Program-made: the position numbers and the translations under genes
Notes under the pieces: generated by a model
The model's database searches: none
Told to the model about the DNA's origin: nothing
What the model saw: only the letters and a program-made list of their open reading frames with translations
Part shown: positions 1 through 8,473 of the stretch, one piece after another
Position numbering within the stretch: the stretch's first letter is position 1
Layout: each line of letters begins with the position of its first letter
Assembly (NCBI GenBank): GCA_900770415.1
Contig: CAAGKN010000004.1
Location: 1-64,000, forward strand
DNA length: 64,000 bases
Direction of reading: 5' to 3'
From: Clostridia bacterium
GTDB taxonomy: Bacteria; Bacillota; Clostridia; TANB77; CAG-508

Positions 1-156
1 GAAAGCTACAATATAAACAAAGCAATACAAACAGGAGTAGTAAAAGAGAACACAATATATGCAGATTATTTTGCAAAAACTTGTGGATTTAAAAACAAAA
101 AAGAATTATTAAAATATACGAAGGCTGTATTTAAACTAGCTGATAAAGAAAAATAA
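1..156 (+). CDS. C-terminal end of an unidentified protein (partial)
   Basis: An open frame enters from the left edge and ends at TAA 154-156, giving the last 51 residues of a protein. The visible part is Lys-rich and probably helical, with a short FAKTCGF segment. I do not recognise the family from this fragment. Frame and codon use match the neighbouring genes. It lies upstream of, and in the same direction as, the site-2 protease gene, separated by about 280 bases that contain a promoter. Confidence 0.6.
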   Translation, partial: ESYNINKAIQTGVVKENTIYADYFAKTCGFKNKKELLKYTKAVFKLADKEK

Positions 157-235
157 AAATAGAATTAGATTGTATTTTGTGTTTTGAGATGATGAATAAA
201 AATGGTATACTAGCAAAAATACTACTTGTAAACAA

Positions 236-264
236 TTGAAATTTTTTTAAAAATGTGGTATAGT
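236..264 (+). promoter_or_regulatory. Promoter upstream of the site-2 protease gene
   Basis: TTGAAA at 236-241 and TATAGT at 259-264 with 17-base spacing fit a vegetative sigma-A promoter. The following 175 bases to the gene are AT-rich and show no clear riboswitch. Nothing else is evident between 157 and 440. Confidence 0.5.
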
Positions 265-440
265 ATGAAAGGTAAAAAAATTAGATGATTTAAATATTTA
301 TTGTTTGATAAAATTTAATGAGATTTAATAAATTTTGTGGGGTAGCATTGAAAAAGCACTTTTTGATTTGTTTAAAAAATATATGCTTAATATACATGGA
401 GCATAGAACAAATTGAATAGGGATGAGAAAAGAGGAAAAT

Positions 441-1190
441 ATGTTTAATTTTTCATTTGATAAAAGAACAATTACTATAATTTTAGTTGTTATGCTAGCA
501 TTATGGTTAGTAAGTAGTGGAACAGCAGGAGTTTTAAATCTGCTATTAACTGTACCAGGAGTATTAATAGCAATTACATTTCATGAATTTGCACATGCGT
601 GGACTGCTGTAAAATTGGGAGATGATACTCCTAAAAGACAAGGGAGACTTAGCTTAAATCCATTTAGTCACATGGATCCAGTAGGAATTATACTTTTAAT
701 CGTTGCAGGATTTGGATGGGGTAAACCAGTAGAAATAGATCCAAGAAATTTTAATGGTAAATATTCATTATCAAAGGCAGAAGCAATAGTTGCGGCAGCA
801 GGTCCTATAATGAACTTTATATTAGCATTTGTATTTATGATTATATACTACACTTTATTTGCCGCAACAAATGCTTTAGCAGGACTTTCTATTATGTGGC
901 AAAACGTAATAAATTATATAATACTTTATACAATAAGTATTAATATAGGCTTAGGAGTGTTTAACTTAATACCATTACCACCACTTGATGGATCAAAAGT
1001 ATTAATGCACTTTTTGCCAGCAAAAGGTAAAGAATGGTTTTATAATAATCAACAAATATTTTATGTAGTATTTTTATTAATTTGGATTACAGGATTATCA
1101 AGTGTGATATTACAACCAGCATTTACAGCAGTGTATGCTGGAATTAGATGGGTTGTAGAAAAACTATTTAGACTGTTATCATTAATATAA
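441..1190 (+). CDS. Site-2 protease family (M50) membrane zinc metalloprotease
   Basis: This is an intramembrane zinc protease of the S2P/M50 family. It has four to six hydrophobic segments, the zinc-binding HEFAHAW motif (HExxH) in the first third, and the second family signature NLIPLPPLDGSKVL near residue 190, whose Asp is the third metal ligand. Length (249 aa) is normal for the compact bacterial type related to SpoIVFB. I place the start at ATG 441, behind AGAGGA, rather than at the in-frame ATG 423, which has no spaced ribosome binding site. The substrate cannot be told from the sequence. No sporulation partner gene is adjacent, so it may be the general housekeeping type. Confidence 0.85.
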   Translation: MFNFSFDKRTITIILVVMLALWLVSSGTAGVLNLLLTVPGVLIAITFHEFAHAWTAVKLGDDTPKRQGRLSLNPFSHMDPVGIILLIVAGFGWGKPVEIDPRNFNGKYSLSKAEAIVAAAGPIMNFILAFVFMIIYYTLFAATNALAGLSIMWQNVINYIILYTISINIGLGVFNLIPLPPLDGSKVLMHFLPAKGKEWFYNNQQIFYVVFLLIWITGLSSVILQPAFTAVYAGIRWVVEKLFRLLSLI

Positions 1191-1254
1191 GAGTATAATT
1201 TACACCTCGCACTTTATTATAAAATAAAAAACATATAATTAAGGAAATGAAAAA

Positions 1255-2287
1255 ATGAAAGATATATTAACTTTAGGAATTGAATCAAGTTGTGACGAAA
1301 CTTCCGTATCAGTTGTAAAAAATGGTAGGGAAGTTCTTTCTAATGTAATAAATTCACAAATAGACATACATACAATTTATGGTGGCGTAGTGCCAGAAAT
1401 TGCTTCAAGATGTCACACAGAAGTTATTAATCAAATAACAAAACAAGCTTTAAAAGAAGCAAGTTGCACAATGAATGATATAGATGTTATAGCATGCACA
1501 TATGGACCAGGACTAGTGGGAGCTTTATTGGTAGGAGTTTCTTATGCAAAAGGATTGGCATTTGCAAATAACAAACCATTAGTAGGTGTAAATCACATAG
1601 AAGGACATATTGCGGCAAACTATATAACTCACAAAGATTTAGAACCGCCATTTTTATGTTTAATGATGTCTGGGGGAAATACACAAATTGTACACGTAAA
1701 AGACTATTGCTCATTTGAAGTTTTAGGTAAAACAAGAGATGATGCAATAGGTGAGGCTTTTGATAAAGTGGCAAGAGTTGTAGGACTTCGGTTATCCAGG
1801 AGGGCCAAAAGTAGATAATCTTGCAAAACAAGGTAAAGCAAATATAGAATTACCAAAAACACATTTTGATAATATGGATTTTAGTTTTAGCGGAATAAAA
1901 ACAGCAGTTATAAATTTAAATCACAAAGATCCTAACATAAATAAAGCAGATTTGTGTGCAAGTTTTGAAAAAACAGTTACAGAAATACTAATAGAAAATA
2001 TTAAAAAAGCTATAAATTATATTAAAAATACTGTAGGGGAGAATGACATTATCTATTCACAAAACAATCCAATTAAATTGGCATTAGCGGGTGGAGTGTC
2101 TGCAAATTCATATATAAGAAATGAATTTGCAAACCTAGAAAAAGAACAAAATATAAAAATATATTATCCAGAATTAAAACTATGTACAGACAATGCGGCA
2201 ATGATAGCTTCAACGGGATATTATAATTATTTAGCAGGTAACTTATCAGACTTCACATTAAATGCAGTACCAAATTTAAAATTGTAA
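1255..2287 (+). CDS. tsaD: TsaD, tRNA threonylcarbamoyladenosine transferase, read through a +1 frameshift
   Basis: TsaD transfers the threonylcarbamoyl group to A37 of ANN-decoding tRNAs together with TsaB and TsaE in the cytoplasm. The N-terminal GIESSCDETS motif, the HIEGH metal-binding motif and the C-terminal LAGGVSANS segment are all present. The frame is broken once. After CTT at 1786-1788 the in-frame codon is CGG (1789-1791), and continuing in that frame stops at 1816-1818. Skipping C1789 gives GGT TAT CCA GGA GGG CCA, the conserved GYPGGP motif, and the frame then runs to 2287. The combined product is about 343 aa, the normal length. The gene is normally essential and otherwise undamaged, so programmed +1 reading is more likely than decay. 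Confidence 0.93.
1786..1792 (+). other. CGG-associated +1 frameshift site 1 (tsaD): CTT C GGT
   Basis: In-frame CGG follows a CTT Leu codon. Dropping one C restores the GYPGGP motif exactly, with no residue gained or lost. The zero frame stops nine codons later. CTT followed by a slow codon resembles the slippery part of the RF2 (CTT TGA C) and Ty1 (CTT AGG C) sites. Confidence 0.85.
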
Positions 2288-2305
2288 TTTATAAAGGAGG
2301 AAAAA

Positions 2306-3007
2306 ATGGCAATATACGCAATATCAGATTTGCATTTATCTTTTGGAAACAACAAACCAATGGATATATTTGGCGTGAATTGGGAAAACCATACAGAAAA
2401 AATAAAAACGGACTGGCTAAAAAAAGCAAAAAATGATGATTTAGTATTATTGCCAGGTGACTTTTCGTGGGCTATGTATTTGCAAGATACATATCAGGAT
2501 TTTGAATATTTGCACAACCTGCCAGGAAAAAAGCTACTGCTAAAAGGAAATCATGACTATTGGTGGACTACATTAAAAAAAATGAGAGAATATCTTAAAG
2601 AAAATGAATTTGAAAATATAGATTTTATATATAATAATAGTTATTTGTTTGAAGACAAGATAATAGTGGGAACAAGAGGATGGCAAGATGATGATAATAC
2701 ACAAGATAAAAAAATATTAAAAAGAGAAAATATAAGATTAGAACTATCAATAAAAGACGGAATAGAAAAATACGGAGAAGACAAAGAAATTATAGTGTGT
2801 ATGCATTATTCGCCATTCAACAATTACAAAGAAAGTGAAATGAATTTTATAGCTACCATGAAAAAGTACAATGTTAAAACTTGCATATATGGCCATTTGC
2901 ACGGAGAAGCTGGAAAAGACGCAAAACAAGGAGAGATAGACGGTATTGATTTTAAATTAGTAAGTTGTGATCAAGTTGAATTTAAATTGCAAAAAATATA
3001 TAAATAA
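2306..3007 (+). CDS. Calcineurin-like metallophosphoesterase
   Basis: This 233-aa cytoplasmic protein has the full set of metallophosphoesterase motifs in order: SDLHLS near residue 7 (DxH), GDFSW near 50, GNHDYWW near 80, MHYSP near 165 and GHLHG near 195. These ligate two metals for phosphoester hydrolysis. The substrate is not identifiable. It starts 18 bases after the tsaD stop behind a strong AAAGGAGG, so it is probably cotranscribed with tsaD. It ends at a bidirectional terminator. Confidence 0.85.
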   Translation: MAIYAISDLHLSFGNNKPMDIFGVNWENHTEKIKTDWLKKAKNDDLVLLPGDFSWAMYLQDTYQDFEYLHNLPGKKLLLKGNHDYWWTTLKKMREYLKENEFENIDFIYNNSYLFEDKIIVGTRGWQDDDNTQDKKILKRENIRLELSIKDGIEKYGEDKEIIVCMHYSPFNNYKESEMNFIATMKKYNVKTCIYGHLHGEAGKDAKQGEIDGIDFKLVSCDQVEFKLQKIYK

Positions 3008-3044
3008 AGAAATGTATGAGAAATCTCATACATTTCTTTATTTT
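3008..3044. terminator. Bidirectional terminator between convergent genes
   Basis: A 14-bp perfect stem (AAGAAATGTATGAG paired with its complement) around an AAAT loop lies between the convergent stops at 3007 and 3048. A/T runs on both sides fit termination in either direction. Confidence 0.85.
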
Positions 3045-3047
3045 AGA

Positions 3048-3902
3048 TTACAACAGTGATAGCCTAAAATGCACTTTGTTTGGCTTTACATATTTAATTA
3101 AAAACAGATAGTTTGCACCTTCTTCTACACAACGTGCAGGATTAGGATACTCTTCTTCAATAATAAATAAATTTTTGCCATCACATTGTACTTCATGGAG
3201 TCCGTAATCAGCATCTAAAATTCCAGACTGATTAGGATTGATTTCAACGAAAATACCATCGTTCTCTCTTACAGGCCTAAGTATTTTTCCAGTAACAATA
3301 TCACCAACATGCAAATTTTCAAGTGGAATACAATCTTTGTGGCTAACTATAAATTTTCCATATACATTTTGAAACAAAATACATACAGGAATGTGAAAAA
3401 TTCCATAAAAATAATTTGAAACGTCAACGCGAAAAGAAGAGACTTCAGTATACGGTATTACACCGCATATCCCTGCTCCAACATCAACAAATACAGATGA
3501 TTTTGTTACTCCTGTTTTATAGGCAAAGATGGTCTGGTAGCTACCTTCAAGAGATGAAAAATACGATAAAGCGTCTTTCATATTTTCTTTTCTTGACAGT
3601 AAAAAACAATTAGTATTAGTATTATAATCTATGATTTTTGCAGAAAGTAAACGATGCTTTGCAAAAAATGGAGTTATTAATCTGGCTGTTGGGTTACTTA
3701 AGTCATAAATACTTAATTCATCCAAAGGAATAATTCCACAAAATGAATTTCCAATAAAAACTTTCATTTCTTGTTTCAGATAATCATAGTCTTGTGCTAA
3801 AACGTTAACTGTTTTACCAATGTACGATTTTGGATCATTGGATGGATCTAAAATGGTTAATTGACACCGCCATTCGGGGAGAAAGATTTGATTTACTTCC
3901 AT
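3048..3902 (-). CDS. S1-like RNA-binding domain protein with an in-frame CGG codon
   Basis: This 284-aa protein appears to contain two or three S1/OB-fold repeats. A GKTVNVLAQ...GIIPLDE unit lies near residues 28-65, a second with VDVGAGICGVIPYTEV in the middle, and a third with HVGDIVTGKIL...GIFVEI near residue 200. It probably binds RNA. I put the start at ATG 3902, behind AAGGAGG, rather than at an upstream ATG. Codon 12 is CGG (3867-3869 on the plus strand) in the zero frame, which is otherwise almost absent from the window as sense Arg. A +1 shift there would reach TAA after three codons. Base composition seems slightly more GC-rich than its neighbours. The exact family is unknown. Confidence 0.75.
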   Translation of the reverse strand: MEVNQIFLPEWRCQLTILDPSNDPKSYIGKTVNVLAQDYDYLKQEMKVFIGNSFCGIIPLDELSIYDLSNPTARLITPFFAKHRLLSAKIIDYNTNTNCFLLSRKENMKDALSYFSSLEGSYQTIFAYKTGVTKSSVFVDVGAGICGVIPYTEVSSFRVDVSNYFYGIFHIPVCILFQNVYGKFIVSHKDCIPLENLHVGDIVTGKILRPVRENDGIFVEINPNQSGILDADYGLHEVQCDGKNLFIIEEEYPNPARCVEEGANYLFLIKYVKPNKVHFRLSLL

Positions 3903-4005
3903 TGTTTTAAACCTCCTTAATATATATGCTAAAAAGCACTGCATAAATTATACCACTATTTTATGTAAAATTCAATAAAAAGTGAGCTTTATTAAGCAAT
4001 AGGGG

Positions 4006-4033
4006 TTGCAAAAAATAAAAAATGTGATATAAT
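4006..4033 (+). promoter_or_regulatory. Promoter of tig
   Basis: TTGCAA at 4006-4011, a 16-base spacer and a perfect TATAAT at 4028-4033 lie about 35 bases upstream of the trigger factor start. Confidence 0.65.
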
Positions 4034-4067
4034 ACAAAAGTTAATAAAAAACGGAAGGAAGATAAAA

Positions 4068-5351
4068 ATGAACGTAAAAGTAGAAAAAACAGAAAATAAT
4101 AATGAAGTAAAATTAGAATTTACAGTAGAAGCAGAAAAATTTGATGGAGCAATAAAAACTGTATTTAACAAAAATTCTAAATATTTTAATATACCAGGAT
4201 TTAGAAAAGGTAAAGCACCATACCAAATAGTAGAAAAAACTTATGGAGCACAAATATTCTATGAGGATGCTTTTAACGAAGTAGCAGGAGAAGCATTTGA
4301 AGAAGGACTAAAAGAAAATAATATAGAAGCAGTAAGCAAACCAGAAGTAGAAATAAAACAAATTGAAAAAGGTAAAGACCTAATATTTACAGCAGTAGTT
4401 CAAACAAAACCAGAAGTAACATTAGGAAAATATAAAGGTATACAAGTAAAAAAAGTTGAGTATAATGTATCTGATGAAGATGTTGAACACGAATTAATGC
4501 ATATGGCAGAAAAAAATGCAAGATTAGTTTCAGTAGAAGACAGACCAGTTGAATCTGGCGATATAACAGTAATAGACTTTGAAGGATTTGTAGATGGAGT
4601 AGCTTTTGATGGTGGAAAAGCAGAAAACCATGAATTAACAATAGGAAGCAATACTTTTATACCAGGATTTGAAGACCAAATAATTGGAATGAAACCAGAA
4701 GAAGAAAAAGAAATAAAAGTAAAATTCCCAGAAGAATATTTCTCTGCAAATTTAGCAGGAAAAGATGCTACATTTAAAGTAAAATTACATGAAATCAAGA
4801 AAAAAGAAATGCCAGAAATAAATGACGAATTAGCAAAAGACATTAGTGAATTTGATACAATAGAGGAATTAAAAAACAGCATAAAAGAAAAACAAGAAGA
4901 ACAAAATAAAACAAGAGCAAAATACGAAACAGAAGACGAAGTTATAAAAGCAGTATGTAAAGAAGCAAAAGTAGAAATCCCATCAGGAATGATTGAAACA
5001 GAAACAGATCATATGGTTCAAGACATAAATACAAGATTAAGTTATCAAGGAATGAACATAGATCAATATTTAAAAATGATGAACAAAACAATGGATGAAT
5101 TTAGAACAGAATACAAAGAACAAGCAGAAACAGCTGTAAAATCTAGATTAGTATTAGAAGCAGTTGGAAAAGAAGCAGGAATAGAAGTAAAAGAAGAAGA
5201 AATATCAGCAAAAATAAAAGAAATGGCAGAAAACTATGGAAGAAAAGAAGAAGAGGTTAAAGACAATCCAGAATTAGTAAAATACGTAGGAGATAGCCTA
5301 AAAACAGAAAAAACAATAGATTTCTTAGTAGAAAATGCAAAAATAAAATAA
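4068..5351 (+). CDS. tig: Trigger factor, ribosome-bound chaperone and prolyl isomerase
   Basis: Trigger factor binds next to the ribosomal exit tunnel and shields nascent chains. The 427-aa length is typical. The N-terminal ribosome-binding domain carries the GFRKGKAP signature loop near residue 45. The FKBP-type PPIase domain follows (SGDITVIDFEGFVDG near 160), then the helical C-terminal substrate-binding arm. Ribosome binding site GGAAGGA precedes ATG 4068. It lies just upstream of clpP-clpX, a common Firmicute arrangement, but with a hairpin in the gap, so clpPX may be partly separate. Confidence 0.97.
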   Translation: MNVKVEKTENNNEVKLEFTVEAEKFDGAIKTVFNKNSKYFNIPGFRKGKAPYQIVEKTYGAQIFYEDAFNEVAGEAFEEGLKENNIEAVSKPEVEIKQIEKGKDLIFTAVVQTKPEVTLGKYKGIQVKKVEYNVSDEDVEHELMHMAEKNARLVSVEDRPVESGDITVIDFEGFVDGVAFDGGKAENHELTIGSNTFIPGFEDQIIGMKPEEEKEIKVKFPEEYFSANLAGKDATFKVKLHEIKKKEMPEINDELAKDISEFDTIEELKNSIKEKQEEQNKTRAKYETEDEVIKAVCKEAKVEIPSGMIETETDHMVQDINTRLSYQGMNIDQYLKMMNKTMDEFRTEYKEQAETAVKSRLVLEAVGKEAGIEVKEEEISAKIKEMAENYGRKEEEVKDNPELVKYVGDSLKTEKTIDFLVENAKIK

Positions 5352-5397
5352 TTTGTTTTAAGTACTAGCATTGAAGAAAAAATAAAAAATAAGTAAA

Positions 5398-5450
5398 GGG
5401 GGTAATAGCTTGTTGTAGAATATTATAATTAGGCTATTACCCAATTTTTA
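5398..5450 (+). terminator. Hairpin terminator or attenuator between tig and clpP
   Basis: GGGTAATAGCT at 5400-5410 pairs with AGGCTATTACCC at 5431-5442 across a 20-base loop, followed by AATTTTTA. The long loop and modest T run suggest partial termination, leaving some read-through into clpP. Confidence 0.6.
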
Positions 5451-5479
5451 AATTAATAAAACCAAGGAGGAGAATTATA

Positions 5480-6085
5480 ATGGAAAATTTAACAAACAGC
5501 TTAGTGCCTTACGTAATTGAACAAACAGGAAGAGGAGAAAGATCATATGATATATTCTCAAGATTATTAAAAGATAGAATTATATTTTTAAGCGAAGATG
5601 TAAACCATGTAACAGCAAGCTTAATAATAGCACAAATGCTATTCTTAGAGTCAGAAGATCCAGATAAAGAAATATCATTTTATATAAATAGTCCAGGTGG
5701 TTCTATAACAGACGGTATGGCAATAGTAGACACAATGAATTATATTAAATGTCCAGTATCTACAATATGTGTAGGACTAGCAGCAAGTATGGGATCTGTA
5801 CTTTTAACATGTGGAGCAAAGGGCAAAAGATTTGCAACACCAAATTCAGAGATATTAATACATCAACCATTAATTTCTGGGGGGCTAGCAGGTCAAACAA
5901 CAGAAATAAAAATACATGCAGACCACATGGTAAAAACAAGAGAAAAATTAAATAAGTTGCTAAGCGAAAAGACAGGCCAAAGCTTAGAACAAATAGAAAA
6001 GGATACAGAAAGAGACCATTACATGACAGCACAAGAAGCATTAGAATATGGTTTAATAGATGAAATCATAGATGTTAGGAGGTAA
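5480..6085 (+). CDS. clpP: ClpP, ATP-dependent Clp protease proteolytic subunit
   Basis: ClpP forms the tetradecameric serine-protease barrel that degrades substrates unfolded by ClpX or ClpC. The 201-aa protein has the catalytic triad Ser103 (AASMGS), His128 (IHQP) and Asp175 (EKDTERD). It starts behind AAGGAGGAG. Its stop is two bases from the clpX start, so the two are surely cotranscribed and translationally coupled. Confidence 0.98.
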   Translation: MENLTNSLVPYVIEQTGRGERSYDIFSRLLKDRIIFLSEDVNHVTASLIIAQMLFLESEDPDKEISFYINSPGGSITDGMAIVDTMNYIKCPVSTICVGLAASMGSVLLTCGAKGKRFATPNSEILIHQPLISGGLAGQTTEIKIHADHMVKTREKLNKLLSEKTGQSLEQIEKDTERDHYMTAQEALEYGLIDEIIDVRR

Positions 6086-6087
6086 CA

Positions 6088-7395
6088 ATGGCAAATAGAA
6101 ACATTACAAAAAGTGTAAAATGTTCTTTTTGTGGAAAACCACAAGAAATGGTAAAGAGAATTGTTGCAGGGCCTAATGCATATATCTGTGATGAATGTAT
6201 TGCGATATGCAACAATATAATAGAAGATGAAAACTATGATGAAGAAACAGGGTACGAGGATTTAAAATCAGAAGATATACCAACACCTGCAGAGATAAAA
6301 CAGATTCTAGATGAATATGTAATAGGACAGGATGATGCCAAAAAGACATTATCTGTTGCAGTATATAATCATTATAAAAGAATTGCATGTGATGAAATTA
6401 TTGATGATGTAGAAATACAAAAAAGTAATATACTTTTACTAGGACCAACAGGATGTGGTAAAACACTTTTGGCACAAACACTTGCAAGAATATTAAATGT
6501 GCCATTTGCAATAGCCGATGCTACAACACTTACAGAAGCAGGATATGTTGGAGAAGATGTAGAAAATATATTGCTTAAATTAATACAATCAGCAGAATAT
6601 GACATAAAAAAAGCAGAAAAAGGAATTATATATATAGACGAAATTGATAAGATAACTAGAAAATCAGAGAATCCATCAATAACCAGAGATGTTAGTGGAG
6701 AAGGTGTTCAACAAGCTTTACTAAAAATAGTAGAAGGAACAGTGGCATCAGTACCACCACAAGGAGGAAGAAAACATCCTCATCAAGAATTCTTACAAAT
6801 TGATACAAGCAACATATTATTTATATGTGGAGGAGCTTTTGAGGGATTAGAAAAAATTATAAAAGATAGAGTTGGAAAAAAAGGAATGGGCTTTGGAGCT
6901 CAAATAGAAAGCAAAAAGGAAATTGAAAGATATAAAATTTTTGAAGAATTATTGCCACAAGATTTATTAAAATTTGGCTTGATTCCAGAATTTGTAGGAA
7001 GACTTCCAATTATTGCAACTCTTAAAGAGTTAGACAAAGAAGCTTTAATAAATATAGTAACAGAGCCAAAAAATGCATTAACAAAACAATACAAAAAACT
7101 ATTAGAGCTAGATGGGGTAGAATTAGAATTTGAACCAGAAGCATTAAATTCAATAGTAGAAAAGGCAATAGAAAGAAACACTGGTGCAAGAGGACTTCGT
7201 TCTATAATAGAAGATATAATGAGAGATATAATGTTTGATATACCATCAAATCCAAAAATAGAAAAATGCATAATAACAAAAGATACAGTAGAAGGAAAAG
7301 ATGGACCAAAACTAGTTATAAATGAGAATAAAACTTCAAAAAGGATTAAAATAAAGAAAAAACCAATTGAAGCCAATAAGAGCGAAACTGCATAA
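6088..7395 (+). CDS. clpX: ClpX, ATP-binding unfoldase of the Clp protease
   Basis: ClpX is the AAA+ hexamer that recognises, unfolds and feeds substrates to ClpP. An N-terminal zinc-binding domain (Cys12, Cys15, Cys34, Cys37) is followed by Walker A GPTGCGKT near residue 115, the pore loop GYVGEDVE, Walker B IIYIDEID and the RDVSGEGVQ segment. Length 435 aa is normal. It overlaps the clpP mRNA and ends at a strong terminator. Confidence 0.98.
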   Translation: MANRNITKSVKCSFCGKPQEMVKRIVAGPNAYICDECIAICNNIIEDENYDEETGYEDLKSEDIPTPAEIKQILDEYVIGQDDAKKTLSVAVYNHYKRIACDEIIDDVEIQKSNILLLGPTGCGKTLLAQTLARILNVPFAIADATTLTEAGYVGEDVENILLKLIQSAEYDIKKAEKGIIYIDEIDKITRKSENPSITRDVSGEGVQQALLKIVEGTVASVPPQGGRKHPHQEFLQIDTSNILFICGGAFEGLEKIIKDRVGKKGMGFGAQIESKKEIERYKIFEELLPQDLLKFGLIPEFVGRLPIIATLKELDKEALINIVTEPKNALTKQYKKLLELDGVELEFEPEALNSIVEKAIERNTGARGLRSIIEDIMRDIMFDIPSNPKIEKCIITKDTVEGKDGPKLVINENKTSKRIKIKKKPIEANKSETA

Positions 7396-7399
7396 TTTA

Positions 7400-7428
7400 A
7401 AAAAATGGGGGATTTTCCCCATTTTTTG
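7400..7428 (+). terminator. Terminator after clpX
   Basis: AAAAATGGGG pairs with CCCCATTTTTT across a GATTTT loop, 5 bases after the clpX stop. It is a canonical intrinsic terminator. Confidence 0.9.
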
Positions 7429-7447
7429 TTGAATAGGAAAAATTATA

Positions 7448-7477
7448 TTGACAAATCAGATAAAAGTTTGGTATAAT
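7448..7477 (+). promoter_or_regulatory. Promoter of rpsB-tsf
   Basis: Perfect TTGACA (7448-7453) and TATAAT (7472-7477) with 18-base spacing. About 105 bases of leader follow before rpsB, long enough for autoregulation by S2, though I see no defined structure. Confidence 0.8.
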
Positions 7478-7590
7478 ATACAAGTTGAAAAATACGCACA
7501 TATAGTTATAGTTTAAGATTGTGCTTATAAATAAGTGTTCTTAAATGTAAAAAACTATGTGGAGGAAAAACAAATAAGGAGGAATGTAAA

Positions 7591-8370
7591 ATGGCAGTAG
7601 TTGCAATGAAACAATTACTAGAAGCAGGTGTACATTTTGGACACCAAACAAAAAGATGGGACCCTAAAATGGCTGAATACATTTATCAAGCTAGAAATGG
7701 TATCCATATTATCGATTTACAAAAGACATCAAAGAAAATTGACGAAGCTTACAAATTTATGAAGGATGTTGCAGAAGAAGGAAAAACTATCCTTTTCGTA
7801 GGAACAAAAAAACAAGCACAAGAATGTGTTAAAGATGCAGCAATAAAAAGCAATATGTTCTATGTTGATCAAAGATGGTTAGGCGGAATGCTTACAAACT
7901 TTAAAACAATTAGAACAAGAATTGAAAGATTAAACAAATTAGAAGAAATGGAAAGCGACGGAACTTTTGAAGTTTTACCAAAAAAAGAAGTTGCAGCGTT
8001 AAAAAATGAAAAAGAAAAACTAGAAAAAAATCTAGGCGGAATTAGAAATATGAAAGAAATGCCAGGAGCTATGTTTGTAGTAGATCCTAAAAATGAAAGA
8101 ATAGCAGTTTTAGAAGCTAAAAAGTTAAATATTCCAATTATAGGATTAGTAGATACAAACTGCAATCCAGAAGATGTTGACTATCCAATTCCTGGAAACG
8201 ATGATGCAATAAGAGCTGTAAAATTAATTACAGATGTTATGGCAAATGCAATTATAGAAGGAAGACAAGGAGAAGCATTAGATAACGAACAAGAAGAAGC
8301 TGTAGCATCAGAAGAACCAACAAGCATTGAAGAAGTTGTTGCAGAAGAAACAGAAACAGTAGAAGAATAG
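7591..8370 (+). CDS. rpsB: 30S ribosomal protein S2
   Basis: S2 binds at the back of the 30S head and neck. The start VAMKQLLEAGVHFGHQTKRW, the GTKKQAQ and RWLGGMLTNF segments and VDTNCNPEDVDYPIPGNDDA are diagnostic. The protein is 259 aa and ends in a very acidic Glu-rich tail of about 30 residues, as in many Clostridia. It pairs with tsf as in most bacteria. Confidence 0.98.
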   Translation: MAVVAMKQLLEAGVHFGHQTKRWDPKMAEYIYQARNGIHIIDLQKTSKKIDEAYKFMKDVAEEGKTILFVGTKKQAQECVKDAAIKSNMFYVDQRWLGGMLTNFKTIRTRIERLNKLEEMESDGTFEVLPKKEVAALKNEKEKLEKNLGGIRNMKEMPGAMFVVDPKNERIAVLEAKKLNIPIIGLVDTNCNPEDVDYPIPGNDDAIRAVKLITDVMANAIIEGRQGEALDNEQEEAVASEEPTSIEEVVAEETETVEE

Positions 8371-8396
8371 TATTTAATGTAGACTTGATTACGAAT

Positions 8397-8433
8397 ATTG
8401 TAGGGGCGCGCCGTGTGCGATGACCCCTACAAT
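8397..8433. repeat. GC-rich palindromic repeat, copy 1
   Basis: ATTGTAGGGG and CCCCTACAAT flank a GC-rich centre (CGCGCCGTGTGCGATGA) between rpsB and tsf. The arms match three other intergenic copies at 18697, 38021 and 51958, so this is a dispersed REP- or MITE-like element. Its base composition is wholly unlike the surrounding AT-rich DNA. It may act as a partial terminator or mRNA stabiliser within the operon. Confidence 0.75.
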
Positions 8434-8473
8434 AATAAAATATGAATTTGTAATTTTAAAGGAGGAAAGCAAT

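Noticed and set aside
1786..1792. prfB-like mechanism requiring an upstream Shine-Dalgarno and CTT
   Set aside because: Only some sites have CTT or an upstream AGGA; TCA, TGC, GCT, ACA and ACT also occur, so this cannot be the common rule.
1255..2287. tsaD as a pseudogene, or two genes (second start at 1874)
   Set aside because: All motifs on both sides are intact and join exactly at the CGG; the internal ATG has no ribosome binding site.
4400..4882. Minus-strand open frame opposite tig
   Set aside because: Same reason: shadow of the trigger factor gene with antisense composition.
8420..8473. Upstream in-frame start for tsf
   Set aside because: The ATG lies in the palindromic repeat; the strong AAAGGAGG is placed for ATG 8474.
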